In this document: piece after piece, positions 46,421 to 58,729 of the stretch
Numbering within the stretch: position 1 is the stretch's first letter
Layout of the letters: the number at the start of each line of letters is the position of its first letter
Assembly: GCA_029339505.1 (NCBI GenBank)
Contig: JAQISU010000097.1
Coordinates: 2,324,501-2,388,500, forward strand
Direction of reading: 5' to 3'
Length of the DNA: 64,000 nucleotides
Origin: Unio delphinus
Lineage: Eukaryota; Mollusca; Bivalvia; Unionida; Unionidae
Notes under the pieces: model-generated
What the model was told of the DNA's origin: nothing
Seen by the model: the letters and a program-made list of their open reading frames with translations, nothing else
Databases searched by the model: none
Position numbers and translations under genes: made by a program

Positions 46421-47319
46421 ATGTCCGGTTATCATATCATACTAGATCAGAGTATGGTGGAGATGAACTGGGAGGATGGTGGCAGGAGGAGCTTCGCACA
46501 CCAGAAGATGGCATGTCAGTCCTACCGGAATCTTTTATTGGGACCAACAAGTACGGCTGGAACACAAACGTTGAGTTATTAAAAAGGATCCACTTCGGAG
46601 TCCGCGTGCAGGCGGTGGAGTTTACGGATATAACCGACCAAGTCAAGGTCACGGAGAGTTATGCTCAGAGTGGAGAACATGTATGCTACGTAGGGGATGC
46701 AGTCATTCTTACCCTTCCTTTGACTATTTTACGGCAGTTGAAGTTACCCCTAGAACCCAAACAGCAAAAGTCATTGGCTGATATAACATACGAGCCATCC
46801 ACCAAAGTCTTGTTGCAGTTTCAAAAGAGGTTTTGGCATAACAGTGTAGGTCAAGGTGGATTCGCAAAAAGTGACCGACCAATCGGTCAGATCAAATATC
46901 CAGGGTGGGACGGCTCTCCATACACGCAAGATGATCGTGGAATTCTAGTGTCATACACGTGGGGTCAAGATGCCTTAACCTTTGGAGCACAGACGAGCGA
47001 GCACGCTGTTGCAAGTGCTCTTCAGGAAGTGTGCGAGATCCACCCAGAGGCCAAGGAATACTTTGAGGACGGAGTCGTGCAAGCCTGGTTTACTGATCCC
47101 TCATCCCAGGGAGGTTTTGCATGTCTTCGCCCGTTTGAGTACATCAATAACGAAGATGCACTAACAATCCCGATCCATCCAGTTTATATGGCTGGAGAAG
47201 CCATCTCATGGGCAAATGGATGGATCCAAGGTGCGCTTATGTCTGGCCTATATGCTGCCTACAACTTCTACAAATATAACGAGAATAATGCAGCAGGAGA
47301 CAGGAGGATAAGGAAATAA
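46421..47319 (+). CDS. L-amino-acid oxidase-like flavoprotein, terminal exon
   Basis: Flavin amine oxidase: FAD-dependent oxidative deamination of amino acids, releasing hydrogen peroxide; relatives in molluscs are secreted defence proteins. The exon begins after a good acceptor (TTTCTTGACAG, AG at 46,419-46,420), with two bases completing a split codon, and ends at TAA 47,317. It covers the C-terminal 300 residues: RSEYGGDELGGWWQEEL, a substrate-domain middle with VILTLPLTILRQL, and the FAD-binding end VYMAGEAISWANGWIQGALM, where GE/A and the Trp-Ala-Asn-Gly-Trp block are typical. The frame is intact, so the gene is probably functional. The Rossmann GxGxxG exon is not found upstream in this window. 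Polyamine-oxidase-type relatives are the main alternative. Confidence 0.85.
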
Positions 47320-47368
47320 TCAATGAGGTTGAAGCACCACCTACGACCCAGAAACGCAAGGGATTACG

Positions 47369-47519
47369 GATAATGCACCGTCCAAAAAAAAAACGCAAGG
47401 ACAGTCAGTAGACAGTACGGATAATGCACCATCCAAGAATAAACGCAGGATCAGCCAATAGACAGTACGGATGATGTACCATCCAAGAAAAAACGCAAGC
47501 AAGCAAGCAATCAGTAGTC
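47369..47519 (+). repeat. About 50-bp tandem repeat in the oxidase 3' UTR
   Basis: Three copies starting ACGGATAATGCACC, ACGGATAATGCACC and ACGGATGATGTACC, each followed by (A)TCCAAGAA..AACGCA and ending near GTAGACAGT. Confidence 0.85.
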
Positions 47520-47708
47520 CACGAGGATGTACATACATCTTCAACCAAGAGAGTGTAATGCCATATTGTATCTGGTGTTGATTTTGTGGGGTTTTCAATC
47601 AACAATTGTCTACAAGTAGAAGTTTCTTTAGCCGAATCTTTTGCAGCATTTAGCATGATAAGTTTGATTTTCTTGTGCATCTGCAGCATTAACTACTGTA
47701 TTCAGTTT

Positions 47709-47714
47709 AATAAA
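47709..47714 (+). promoter_or_regulatory. Candidate polyadenylation signal of the oxidase gene
   Basis: AATAAA 390 bases after the stop codon. This is the first canonical hexamer I find in the right position. Confidence 0.5.
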
Positions 47715-47874
47715 AGTTCAAGTGTTATCAGACTCATTTGGAAATTGGCCATGTGAATAAGAACACACTATTTAAACAACTTCTAAAATACTGGGGTTTA
47801 GTGGTGTGCCTATGGACATTTTGACAAACGTTTTCAAACGCATCATGTAGGCAACTGTGAAACGGATTTACTTG

Positions 47875-47935
47875 ATTGGTACACGGAGGTAATACAATTA
47901 AATGTTTATTGGTACACAGAGGTAATGTTAGCATA
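47875..47935 (+). repeat. Two copies of the 36-bp repeat unit
   Basis: GATTGGTACACGGAGGTAAT followed by TTATTGGTACACAGAGGTAA. The same unit as at 49,495-49,650. Confidence 0.8.
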
Positions 47936-47939
47936 GATT

Positions 47940-48560
47940 TGTTAGAAAACTTAATAATATTGCCATTTTCTTTAAATTGTATTAAAGTAATGTTTTATTC
48001 ATTTATATTAAAGTAAGTTTCTAAAATATATTAAGAGTAATTTTATTTATTTCTAAAGCACAACCCTATCTGTTAATGGAAAGAAAATAGTTGCTGCGCA
48101 AGCGAAAAAAAGGCAATGTATATTGCCGAAAACTAGTAAGATAACTAAAGCTTTGCCAATGTACAATATGTGTGGAATTATATTACAAAAACAACATTAT
48201 CATGTTGTTTTCACTTATTCAGGTAGAGCTCTTAGGCGTTCTCAGTAAAATATTCTACAACCAGACATTGGCGAATTTCCAACTCGGTTACTAAAAGGTG
48301 GATTAACTTTTCTTTAGTGAATTTCTCTCTAGTGACGCAAAAAATGGTTCTCAACAAACGGATAATCATATTTGGCGTGACGGCGCCCAACGAATATAAA
48401 TAAACTACAAGTTTGAGTCTTACCTTTTGTCAGATGACGTAAAACAAAATGGTTCCTGCCTGATGATGAGTAGATATCTTTTGCTGGCCGATATACTAAG
48501 GGTATGACCTTATTTGGTCCTGACTTGAGCCAAAGGCGTATAAATAAATCGCGCAGATCA
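47940..48560. other. No gene recognised
   Basis: A minus-strand ORF of 127 codons (48,712-48,329) overlaps this region but shows no family motif. I cannot support it as a gene. Confidence 0.35.
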
Positions 48561-48568
48561 CTCAAGTC

Positions 48569-48616
48569 AGTTCCTGCACCGGCAAGATAGCAATATGTTT
48601 TTCTTTTTATTACAGG
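48569..48616 (+). repeat. Duplicated segment with splice-like end, copy 1
   Basis: The block GTTCCTGCACCGGCAAGATA plus a pyrimidine tract is repeated at 49,162-49,208. Here the tract ends TTATTACAG, directly followed by GTAAGAAC, so a 3' splice-like and a 5' splice-like site touch. Confidence 0.75.
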
Positions 48617-49161
48617 TAAGAACTGTACATGTCGAAAACTTCTTTCAGAAATAAGTACTTTTATGTTTGATATTTTAATGGTAAAAATTGATAAGTTAGC
48701 AGCATGGTTCACTTAATTCTTTTATTTATAATATATTGTAATGGAATGTTTAAATGTTTTTAAAGAATTCATATTTAATTATATTTATGTAATTTTTATT
48801 GTAAAAGTTGAATTCGCTACCAACTTCTTGTTTAGATTTAATGTTGAAATAAAGTATTCTTAAGCAAGAAAGAATAATATCTAGCTACATATTCTATATC
48901 AATATTCTATTTTAAAGTGAGTAAAATGCATTTATTTAAATGAATCGTTGCATCAAATACAGTTATTACATTTTATACTTTTGTTATCTTGAAATTGGTT
49001 CAGAATTAACTATTTGTATAATATTCTAAAATGCAGAAATTATACGAATGAATGAAGTTGGAAAGCTTAATAAGAAAAAGATAATTCATTAATTTTGATT
49101 TTAAAGTTTATAAATGTGTTTCTAGAATGTAGTAAGATATGTGTTTTGATTATTTAAATAA

Positions 49162-49208
49162 AGTTCCTGCACCGGCAAGATAGCAATATGTTTGTCTCTT
49201 CATTACAG
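49162..49208 (+). repeat. Duplicated segment with splice-like end, copy 2
   Basis: The same block as 48,569-48,616, ending TTCATTACAG, followed by ATGTAGACTC rather than GTAAG. Confidence 0.75.
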
Positions 49209-49249
49209 ATGTAGACTCATCTCATCATCGTGGAGAGAGCCTGAAATCT

Positions 49250-49358
<109 letters not shown>

Positions 49359-49494
49359 GACATTGACGCTCCTTAACCTACGAGTAATTCCTTCTCATAG
49401 CAAGAAATGAGAAGAAGATTATGATAAGCTAATCACAACCTACCTACATAACAAACCTTTTCATAAGAAGTGGTAAAAAACGTTTTCATAACAG

Positions 49495-49650
49495 TAATTC
49501 TATTAAATGTTGATTGGTACACAGAGGTAATACTATTAGATGTTTATTGGTACACAGAGGTAATAAAATTAAATTCTGAATGGTTCACAGAAGTAAAACA
49601 ATTAAATCTTGAATGGTACACAGAGGTAATACAATTAAATCTTGAATGGG
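49495..49650 (+). repeat. 36-bp tandem repeat
   Basis: About four and a half copies of a unit containing TGGTACACAGAGGTAATA and ATTAAATCTTGAA. The period is a multiple of three, so a 73-codon ORF with a 12-residue repeat (such as LNLEWYTEVIQ) runs across it. Confidence 0.85.
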
Positions 49651-49699
49651 ACTCTATTCTTTTGCTTCATTATGTATTTGTATGTAGGTAAAAGCTGTG

Positions 49700-50970
49700 T
49701 TACACGAAACAAACAAATGCGATCTTGTTTTAGTTAAGTCATGTTGAATTTCTTAGTCTCTAGCGTTACGTTGACGGAGATGGAGAAGTCAAGAATGATT
49801 AAGCAATCTGTGGGGTTACAAAATAAAACAAAATATCGGAAACCATGCAAAAACAAAATTTTATGAAATCAAATGACGGCTCAGGTTTGTATTAGCAATA
49901 GATCAAGGAATTATCTCGTTTACTGTGCTTAAGTGGGAGGAAGTAGGCCAAATTGGTGTACATGTATTGATTTTTTCCCCGCAGTTCATAAGTAAAAACA
50001 AAACCAACTGATAGGATCACCCACAATGCACCATTAGATCCCAAAACTTCCATGGAGAAAAATACCATTTGTTGCACTGTTGTCAAAACCAAGTAAAAGA
50101 AAATCATTTATTTTGAAATCTATTTTCTTTTTCATTTTTGAAAATGTCAGTGAGATTTCTTTCGTTGTTTTTCAACCACGATATTAGTCTAAAAGCAGTT
50201 ATAGGGTATATAAAGACAAATAAAATAAGTCTGTTTCTGATGACAGTAATTATTGTAACATATTTGACTTAAGTAGAAAATAACTGTAACAACACCTCCG
50301 TTTAATATTGTTGTTTTTGTTTAGTCAAAATCTAGTGTTCAATCAAGGTCACACCATATATCAAGGTCACGGCTATATGATATTCCCGATAAATAATGTT
50401 TCCCTTAATGCACAAGTAATTACTTTCCCTGTCAGGTATGTTTAATAAAGTTCACCTAAAAGACGGAAGACACTTATATCCAAAAATAGAAAATGAATCT
50501 GAAAATATATGACCACTGTATGTTGATATGTCCGGTATTTGTTAGATAGACCGTGCTTCATGTAGCGATTACAGATTCGTTTTAAAAATTAAACTTATTT
50601 TTTTACAAAATTTATAAATAATAGAGTATGTCTTACTTCAAATTGTATGCAAAACACGCGAGAATTCGGCAAAAGGAAGTACACGCAGGTAGAGAAGTGT
50701 GGACAACCAATTAGCTTTTTCAAGATGTAACTAAGAGTAACATGACGAATATGAATATATGATGAAAAAGGTGGTAGGTAGATATATCCTACTTTTCACT
50801 TTCAAATGCTTGTTATATCAGGAAATAACAACCAGCTTTAACAGTTTAAGATCAGATATCGATGTAGATGAGAAAATATTATTTGATCTGTATTACTTTA
50901 TAACGTGGTTTTTTATACCTCAAATGCCATGAAGATGTGTGAGTACAGCTAAAATGTATTTTAGAAAAAA
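49700..50970. other. No gene recognised
   Basis: AT-rich non-coding sequence without repeats I can define. Confidence 0.4.
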
Positions 50971-50973
50971 AAA

Positions 50974-51076
<103 letters not shown>

Positions 51077-51839
51077 GTGATTAACGATATGAAACTTGTT
51101 TATATTGTCATTGTTATCTGAAACGTAGGCTTCCAAGTTAAGGTAAATACCAACGTACAAACAATGTAATCAGAAGCCAGATAATAGCGCTGACGTTTAT
51201 TGGGAATTTAATTAGGCAGGTAGATCGATGTCCTTACTGATAAATCATCATTATAATACTATACAAATTATCGAAAAGCCTTTGAATAAAATCAGCAGGG
51301 TTACATACAACATATTAAGAGATTATGTACTATATATCTAGTCTCTAACGAATTAAATTATTGCACACCATTACTATTGATTCTTAAAATATCCGGTGCC
51401 TTCAAGTTATACCAATCTCAAAGTTGCGTGAAACCCAACCGACAGGTAAATCAGTCGCCAAGTCTCGTCGGTTATATTATATTAGAGACAATCCAAAATT
51501 GGAATAGCATTCTCCTCAGTGTCCTTTGTACCGGTGTCCATCATCGACCAATTATTAAAAGGACATCCAGACTGTTGCTTGCAGCTGACCAGCAATTCAA
51601 AAGAAGCTTGCATTCTGTGTCTGGCTCATGCTTCTTTTCAGACTTTTTTCATTTACTATTGAAAGAAATGTAGGGTTAAGAGTTGCTATATGTAACATGT
51701 AAACGATCTAGAATATCTTTATCCTCCTTAAATCATAGACATTATAGAAGACTACCAGAACCCTAAGGTATACATCGTCTACATATTCTTTAAATTCTCT
51801 GTGTAAACGGTCTATAGTTATCGTACTACCTTTACCAAT

Positions 51840-52440
51840 TAATGAGTTTCATTTGCTAAACTAATAGTTTCCTGTCCATTTGGCTTACAAACAGCAATTT
51901 GATAGCTCAGTGACCACTCGTCAGCATATGTTGTGTCTCCATTTTCTCAGTAAGACTACATTTTTCACCAAATAACAAACTGGTACATAATTGGCTTACT
52001 GTCAATAACAGCCCTAGGAAACCAATAGGTGAACTTAGGATCTTGGTCCTGTTCGACAACGAGTGATTGTCTTGTGTCACTCTAGGTAATGCATAGTTCA
52101 AGGAGGATCGCTTTGATAAATACCCTTTGATTGTTCAAGAGATGCAAATTTAACCTCATCTATAGACTGATCAATAAATGCATAAGCTAAAGGAATCATA
52201 TCCTGACCAAGATCATTATTAAGTGTTCATTTTACCACAGCTTTAGTAACTACACAAGCCGGGTAAAGGGAATTCGATCATCTCAGCAGGATCAAATTTC
52301 TGATCCAAATGAAGCCTTGTAGTTACAAATGGATTGACCATAACCTTATTGGCAGCAATGTCGTTGCCTAGCAATAATTAAATATCCTCAATGGGTAAAA
52401 AATACATTGCTCCGAACATTGCTCCGGTTCGTACGGGTCA
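51840..52440 (-). mobile_element. Gypsy-type LTR retrotransposon fragment
   Basis: The minus strand encodes an LLGNDIAANKVMVNPFVTT stretch typical of the protease-linked region of Gypsy pol (about 52,370). Further on (about 51,960) come a Gln-Asp-Pro-Lys block and a CYLVKNVVLLRKWR-like block, then a SYQIAVCKPNG-like stretch, the usual order before the integrase. The frames are broken. No LTR is visible. Confidence 0.55.
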
Positions 52441-52449
52441 TGAGACTAG

Positions 52450-53100
52450 GTTTGATGCCAAATTAACACAAATTCTTTCATTTTTCTTTAATTTTTCAGT
52501 CTCCTTGCGATTCTGAAGAGATAAAAGACGCGTGAGAAATGTCGAATTGAGCGGAGGGTAGTGGTCGTCGTTGCACTCATTGTGTTCATTTATATAACCA
52601 ATAAAATGATTTCATGTTTTCAGAGATTCCGCCGTACTTTATTGATAAAACATCAGACTCTTGTGGCATAGGTAGCCAAGAAACCCCAACTGTGATGGTT
52701 TATCTCGAGATGAGGTAAATAAAGCGTAATATAGAGGTTCCTCGTTTAGACTCTCTTATCACTGGAATGATCTGTTTAAAATCACCAAATTTATTAGTTT
52801 TTAAAATGATTTTTGAAGATTATAAATTCTTAAACACTTACTGATTCTTGTATATTTAAATTTTTTTAATTTAAAAAACAGCAACAAACAAAGGTTTTAA
52901 TATTCTAATTGGGCGGGGTAGAAGCACAGATCGTTGGCATTATGTTATGCGTGTGATTATGCATGTAGAATGAGTAAACTTATATTTTCGCCCACGTTCT
53001 AAAGAAAATCCTAATGTTTCCTGTCAAGCAAATGAATTTTTCAATGAAACTGGGGATTATAGGGGATCTCCAAGATAAATAATTCAATCGATAAATCGTA
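52450..53100. other. No gene recognised
   Basis: AT-rich non-coding sequence. Confidence 0.4.
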
Positions 53101-53106
53101 TGCATG

Positions 53107-53240
53107 CATCAAACGGTATTAAAAGTTCATGACGTCAGTCATTACATATATCAAACGGGATTACAAATTTAATAACGCCAATCAATACATTGTATCAAAG
53201 GGGTTTTCCAAGCTAATGAGTAGAACGAATTGGTCATCTC
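53107..53240 (+). repeat. Imperfect about 45-bp tandem repeat
   Basis: Three openings CATCAAACGGTATTA, TATCAAACGGGATTA and TATCAAAGGGGTTTT, with diverging tails. A TGACGTCA palindrome lies at about 53,130. Confidence 0.55.
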
Positions 53241-53407
53241 AGTGTCCGAGTCGCGTGAATGCTAAATCAAATAACTTACGTGTTCTCTTTACATTGGTGA
53301 CATGTATACCTGACTTCACAGTTTCGAAAGGAACTGAGTAATACATTTCATGCAACTATCCTATGCATTAAGGAGATTATAATAGCTTTACAGATAAGTT
53401 AATTAGA

Positions 53408-53450
53408 AGGTAGGTAAGTAGGTAGGTAGGTAAGTAGGTAGGTGCCATCA
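53408..53450 (+). repeat. (GGTA)n microsatellite
   Basis: About ten TAGG/GGTA units with small variants. Confidence 0.85.
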
Positions 53451-53475
53451 ACGATATCTCCTGTCAGGTAGGTAG

Positions 53476-53790
53476 ATGCGTAACACCATCAGGCACAAAG
53501 TAGGCCAGTATGAAGACCTCCTCACCACTGTCAAAAAGAGAAAGCTAAAATGGTATGGCCATGTCACTAGAGCCAACAGTCAATCCACAACTGTACTGCA
53601 GGGCAGCGTCCAGGGTGGCAAAAGGAGAGGTAGACAGAGAAGAAAGTGGACTGACAACACCACAGCATGGACCAGGAAAATGTTTGCGGAGACACAGGCA
53701 TTGGCACATGATCTTGCCTCGACGACCACGCTAGGTCAAGAGACTGATGATGATGATGATGATGAGGAGGAGGAGGTGGTAAGTGAAGAG
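53476..53790 (+). mobile_element. LINE C-terminal fragment
   Basis: The ORF begins after a shared LINE context and contains RKLKWYGHVTRANSQ and QGGKRRGRQRRKWTDN, the Trp-rich C-terminal signature of several non-LTR pol proteins. It ends in a (GAT)n(GAG)n tract that gives the Asp/Glu-rich tail. RT motifs are absent. Confidence 0.75.
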
Positions 53791-54389
53791 ATAGATATAA
53801 AAGTATGTAGGTATGTAGAATGGAACAAAAAAAGGAATAGATATATAAACACACAAGTACACGACTGGTTAAGTACAGAATGACTAATCCAACAAATGAA
53901 CAAACGACAAAGGTAATGATTAAAGGTAAAAACATTAGATGAAAATCAATGAGTTGTAGGCGTCCAGCTTCTAATCCACTGCTACTTTTTTTTATCTTTT
54001 ACAGCAGTTTCTTCTCGAAATTTTTTTAAAACAGATTTCATATCCATTGTGGTTGCAATATAGGACATATTTAAAAATCTTGTTATTCCCACTCATGCGG
54101 CATAAATGGTTGCAGCGATATCGGGTTTCTGTCCACTTAATACTGATTTATTAAGATGTTAATTCCTGTGGCGGTTATAAAATGAATTTGGGAGAAATGC
54201 TGAACGACCTGCAAGAAAATAATCTACATTTAAGGCACGTGCATTCGAATTCCGCCCAGACCACGACACCCTCACCCCGCTATCTGTGTGACTCGTACTT
54301 TAGGTTTGATAAGAATAACGTTTTCTCGTATGTATTCTTGGCTTTGATCAGCTTATTCAAAATCGACCATGTTTGAGTAGTGCAAGATG

Positions 54390-54530
54390 TAGATGACAAT
54401 AATGATAATGATGATGATAACTATAACTTCCATGATGATAAAAAGGAAAATTATTAGATATTGTAGCTAATTTATTATTATTATTATTAGTAATAGTAGT
54501 AGTAGTAGTACTTGTAGTAGTAGTAATAAC
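54390..54530 (+). repeat. Trinucleotide-rich tract
   Basis: Interspersed GAT, TTA and TAG runs, including (TTA)n and (GTA)n. Confidence 0.75.
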
Positions 54531-55026
54531 TTTCGAAAAGAAAGGCGCCATCGCTTAACTACTTGACACAGTCACTTCCGTTTTTGTGCTTTTTTTCATG
54601 TGCTTGTTGTCTATCTTATCTTCGTCTACATTATTGTGTTTCATCATGCATTGGCTGTTCAGTTCGTCTGTGTTAATTCATCTCCTTGTTTTAGAAACGA
54701 GAACGACTGGAATTTTTCTCAGCTGTTTTGTTCCACTGTTAAGACGTCATTTGTTTTTTAATAAACCGCCATCACGTGATCGCCAGTCAATCCGCTATGA
54801 TGGACCCTCATTAATTCCATTTAATGACCACACCTTGGTTCTTGATACTACATTGTGCTCAAGACTAAACGAACATTCATCATTACTTAAATGTAAATGG
54901 AAGCTAAAGAAGAAACGGTGTTTCAAAGCTGGCCGGCGTATCTCCCTTTTGTCCGTAACAGATAAACAATTTAAAAATTCTTCCGTTCATTTAGATAACC
55001 TGGCTTAAATTCCTTTTAAACCGTCA

Positions 55027-55760
55027 ATGGTTGTATCAACTGTCCCAGGGATACCAATAAGTTTTGCATTATTCAACTCTCAGTCAGTAGAATCACCGGA
55101 AAAGCGCACCGAAAAAGTTAATTTTATCAATGACCAGAATATCGACGTCTTCTTCCTGACAGAAACATGGGTAGAATCAGGCGATGAAACCAAGTGTGCG
55201 GATTTAACACCCACCGATTACTCCATCACGTCGTTCCCGGCAGCTCTTGCGGAGGTGGAATTGCAGTCATCACAAAGAATTCCATGATCAAATGCCTTAA
55301 GTACAACACAACCTTCAATTTCTGCCACACATAGTTTGAACTAGTCCAAACAACACTCACACTGGAAAAAAGGTCAGTCCATTTTTTCTGTCTCTACCGC
55401 CTTCGTCCTAGTAGAAAAAACAAGCTGACTGAATCTCTCTTTTTGAAACAGTTTCCAAATCTTCTGGAGTATGGAAATTCGATAGTTGGCAACCTAATTA
55501 TTCTTGGAGATTTCAACTTTAACTTTGACATTCTTGGAAACCCAAACACGTCAAAACTCATGGATTCCATTTATGTTTTCAATCTTAAACAGTCAGTTAA
55601 CCAACCAACCCATAAACTTGGTGACATTTTAAACTGGCTTCTTTATTGACCTGATGATGATATTCTACAGTCCACCCTTGTATCCCACGAACTTGCATCA
55701 GATCACCTCTGCATCATATGCCATCCCGACGTTTATTTGCTACTAAGAGAGTCCTGCGTA
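55027..55760 (+). pseudogene. LINE APE-type endonuclease
   Basis: Conserved endonuclease blocks lie in three frames: ISFALFNSQSV, FFLTETWVESGD (Glu), GGGIAVI across a break, YRLRPS, LGDFNFNFDI, and a final ASDHL (His). Confidence 0.75.
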
Positions 55761-56319
55761 TGATAAATAGAACCAAATTCATGCCTGACATCCAAGAAAA
55801 CCTTGCAACTTTCTTACATCATAACGCAGAACAACTCAACAACTGCCTGCGTTCATTGCTTGATAAACATGCCCCAGCCACCCAATGCAGAGTATCAATA
55901 AAAAAGGTGTTCTTCATGGTATAGCAGTGTTAAGGACCAGCTTCCCACTGCTAAAAGACATCGCCGTAAAGCAGAGATGCTGTGGCTTTCCACCAGACTC
56001 ACTATTCATAAAAAAATCTATGAAGCCGCTAAGAAGAACGTCACAAACATAGTATATTTAACAAAGTTATCCCACTACAGTGCAAAGAGCACGGAGAGCT
56101 CCATCTGCAAAGAACTCTTCCAGATAACTAAGAAACTAATGTCAAGGAACAAATGTACACCACTTCCAATTACCTTCTATCCAGTAGACCTTCCGGACCA
56201 ATTTGCAAATTCGTTCTGTGACAAAGTACAAACCATTTGAGATTCGCTTGACAACACAATTTCAATTGACTCGTCACCATACAGTTATGATACAGAATTT
56301 CAGCAGCATTTAGGAGCAT

Positions 56320-57731
56320 TTAAACCTGTGTCTATTGATTTAGTACGGACAATAATGATGAAGAGTGCACCAAAGTTTTGTGAACTTGTGAACTTGATCC
56401 AATCACGACATCACTGCTGCTTGAGAGCTTAGGCCCAATATTGCCTTCACAAACTGATGTTATTAATATTTCTCTCTCATCGGGGGAATTTCCATCATGT
56501 TTCAAAACTGCCATCTTAAAGCCTCTGCTGAAGAAACCAACACTTGACCATAACGATTTAAAGAACTACAACCCAGTTTCTAATCTCCCATTCATAAAAA
56601 AAATCTTAGAAAAGGTTGTTCTAACCCAACTTGTATCTCATTTGAATTCAAATAGTCATTTTAGTAATGTACAGTCGCATATCGCCCTTGCCACAGTACG
56701 GAAACTACTCTTCTGAAAGTATTTAATGACAATCTCTCTGCTTTGGATAGTGGAAATATTAAAGTCCTTACCGTCCTTGATTTGTGTTCAGCATTTGATA
56801 CAATAGACCATGATATATTACTTTACCGTCTCCAGTATGTATTTGGCATTCAGAATACAGCCTTACAGTGGTTCAAGTCCTACTTAGTGAACAGGACAAA
56901 AATTGTATCTGCATATGGAATACATTCCAGCCCAGTTGACGTATATTGTGGTGTTCCGTCTGTTCATGGGCCTGTTCTCTTCATTCTATACACTCAGGCT
57001 TTCAAATGTCATAGATCATCACCCAGTGTCTCACCAATTGTACGCTGATGACACCCAAATATACAAGTCTAGCCACCCAACTGAAGTTGATGCTATCATC
57101 CATGGAGTAGAGGTGCATTTCTGATGTGAAATCATGGATGACATGTAACAAGCTGCATATGAATGATGATAAAACTGAGGCCATTCTGATCATAACACAA
57201 AGACTTTCTCATTCACATTCGTTACCTCAGACAATAAATATCAGTAACACCAACATTAAATTCTCACTGTCAGTACGAAACCTAGGTGTTACTCTGGACA
57301 GTACTCTCACACTGTACCAACATGTCATGAACATATGCAAGGTTGCATATCTTAAACTCAGACGCATCAGTTCCATTCGAAAATATCTTTCAGTTGATTC
57401 CTCAAATACACTTGTGTGTTCATTAGTACTTTCACGACTGGATTATTGCAACTCAATTCTGTCTGGTTCGTCACGATATTTACTCGAGAAACTTTTAAAA
57501 GTTCAAAACACAGCTGTTCGGATCATCTTTAGAGTACCTCAATCAGAGCACACCTCACCACTACTCTGTACCCTACACTGGCTATCGATTCGATACAGAA
57601 TCAAGCACAAAATTTGTTCTCTGTGCTATGTTTCAACGACAGACTCCAGTCAAACAAACCTATCCGGCCTCACCCATGTGTATACACCAGCTCTTCTTCT
57701 GATAATCGTATACTCATTGTTCCCACGGTGA
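56320..57731 (+). pseudogene. LINE reverse transcriptase and C-terminus
   Basis: RT blocks in order: AILKPLLKKPTLDHNDLKNY, TVLDLCSAFDTIDHDILLYR (motif A), QLYADDTQIYKSS (motif C, intact), WMTCNKLHMNDDKTEAI, VRNLGVTLDSTLT, and the LSRLDYCNSILSG and LHWLSIRYRIKHKI blocks of the thumb/C-terminal region. The frame changes at least at about 56,715 and 57,000. Confidence 0.85.
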
Positions 57732-57883
57732 AAATAATGTTTTGTATCTTATATGTTTTCAGCATGTTTTATGTTTTCCAATTTCATTGTTTTTGTCATT
57801 TGTTATTTTTAGTGTAGTCATATCGTTATAGATGGTGTAAAGCGCTTAGAGCTTCTAAAGATTAGGCGCTATACAAAGTCCTT

Positions 57884-57945
57884 ACTACTACTACAACTAC
57901 TACTACTACTACTACTACTACTATTGTTACTAGTACTACTACTAA
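57884..57945 (+). repeat. (CTA)n tail of the LINE
   Basis: About 20 CTA units with minor variation, at the 3' end of the element. Confidence 0.9.
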
Positions 57946-57949
57946 GTTT

Positions 57950-58520
57950 GTAATATAAATAGACAGGGATGGTCACCCCATACGATTGGAGTCAATCTAT
58001 TTATTAGGAAATATATATACAATGTCATTGGGATGGTATATGCAAACTTAGAAATCGTAGTGTTAATAATGTTATAAACTGTATTTAAAAGAAGAAATGA
58101 TTCAAATATTTGATGCAGAATAAAAATCAGCATGCAAAGGTCTGGTGTACTATACGCACTGCTATCAAAATTCCAAATATGCAGACTTATTTTAATTTAA
58201 TCTGTACACAAAATGCGTGTGAAAGATTAATTTATATCTTTGCTTGTATCAGAAAAAAGAAATCCTATTCGCGGGGTATTGTTATCACATTGTGAATCTC
58301 TCCACTCCACCAAGCATATCTTCGTGGGTAGGCAAATAATATAACCCCTTCACCCGGATTTCCTTATCTCTGTCCAAACCCAAATATAGATTATATTAAT
58401 CTCGTTTCCACGCATAAAGCAGGAAGTAAAAAAAATATGCTATGTACACAGATATCATTAGCACATGAAGACTATACTATATTCATTGAAAAACTTGAAT
58501 GTGTAAAATAGAATCTCAAC
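57950..58520. other. No gene recognised
   Basis: AT-rich non-coding sequence. Confidence 0.4.
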
Positions 58521-58523
58521 ATC

Positions 58524-58720
58524 AGTAGCGTGCTAACGCTGGGTGAGGGGTGGGTGGGGACGGGGAGGTTGCCCCGGGTGTCAAAGGTCTTGGAGCGCAA
58601 AATCTACAGGCGTCAGGTTTCTTTGGGTCTTTATCGTCGACCAAGGCGCCATTTACCCATAGAACGCCATTGCTCAACCCGTGATCAAAAAGCTTTCCAG
58701 CGCTTGCGTGTCAATTAAAT
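58524..58720 (+). mobile_element. Possible DNA-transposon end remnant
   Basis: It starts CAGTAGCGTGCTAACG and runs into a G-rich stretch, resembling the CAGTGGCGTAGC-type terminus seen at 16,143. Nothing else supports it. Confidence 0.3.
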
Positions 58721-58729
58721 TCGATGATG

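Larger units (their letters stand above)
54580..57945 (+). mobile_element. L2-like LINE, near-complete but decayed
   Basis: The plus strand carries, in order: a basic 5' region (54,586-55,008), an endonuclease (FFLTETWVESGD, then NLIILGDFNFNFDI and an SHELASDHL motif with the catalytic His), an RT and a C-terminal region. The 3' end is AAAGCGCTTAGAGC...GGCGCTATAC followed by a (CTA)n tail to 57,945. This tail form fits L2-type elements. Stops, frameshifts and small deletions occur throughout. Confidence 0.85.

Noticed and set aside
48329..48712. 127-codon minus-strand ORF
   Set aside because: No family motif and no supporting context; it overlaps a duplicated splice-like segment. Chance ORF not excluded, but not supportable as a gene.
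53567..53935. 122-codon minus ORF opposite the LINE C-terminus
   Set aside because: Shadow of the plus-strand LINE fragment and its (GAT)n tail.
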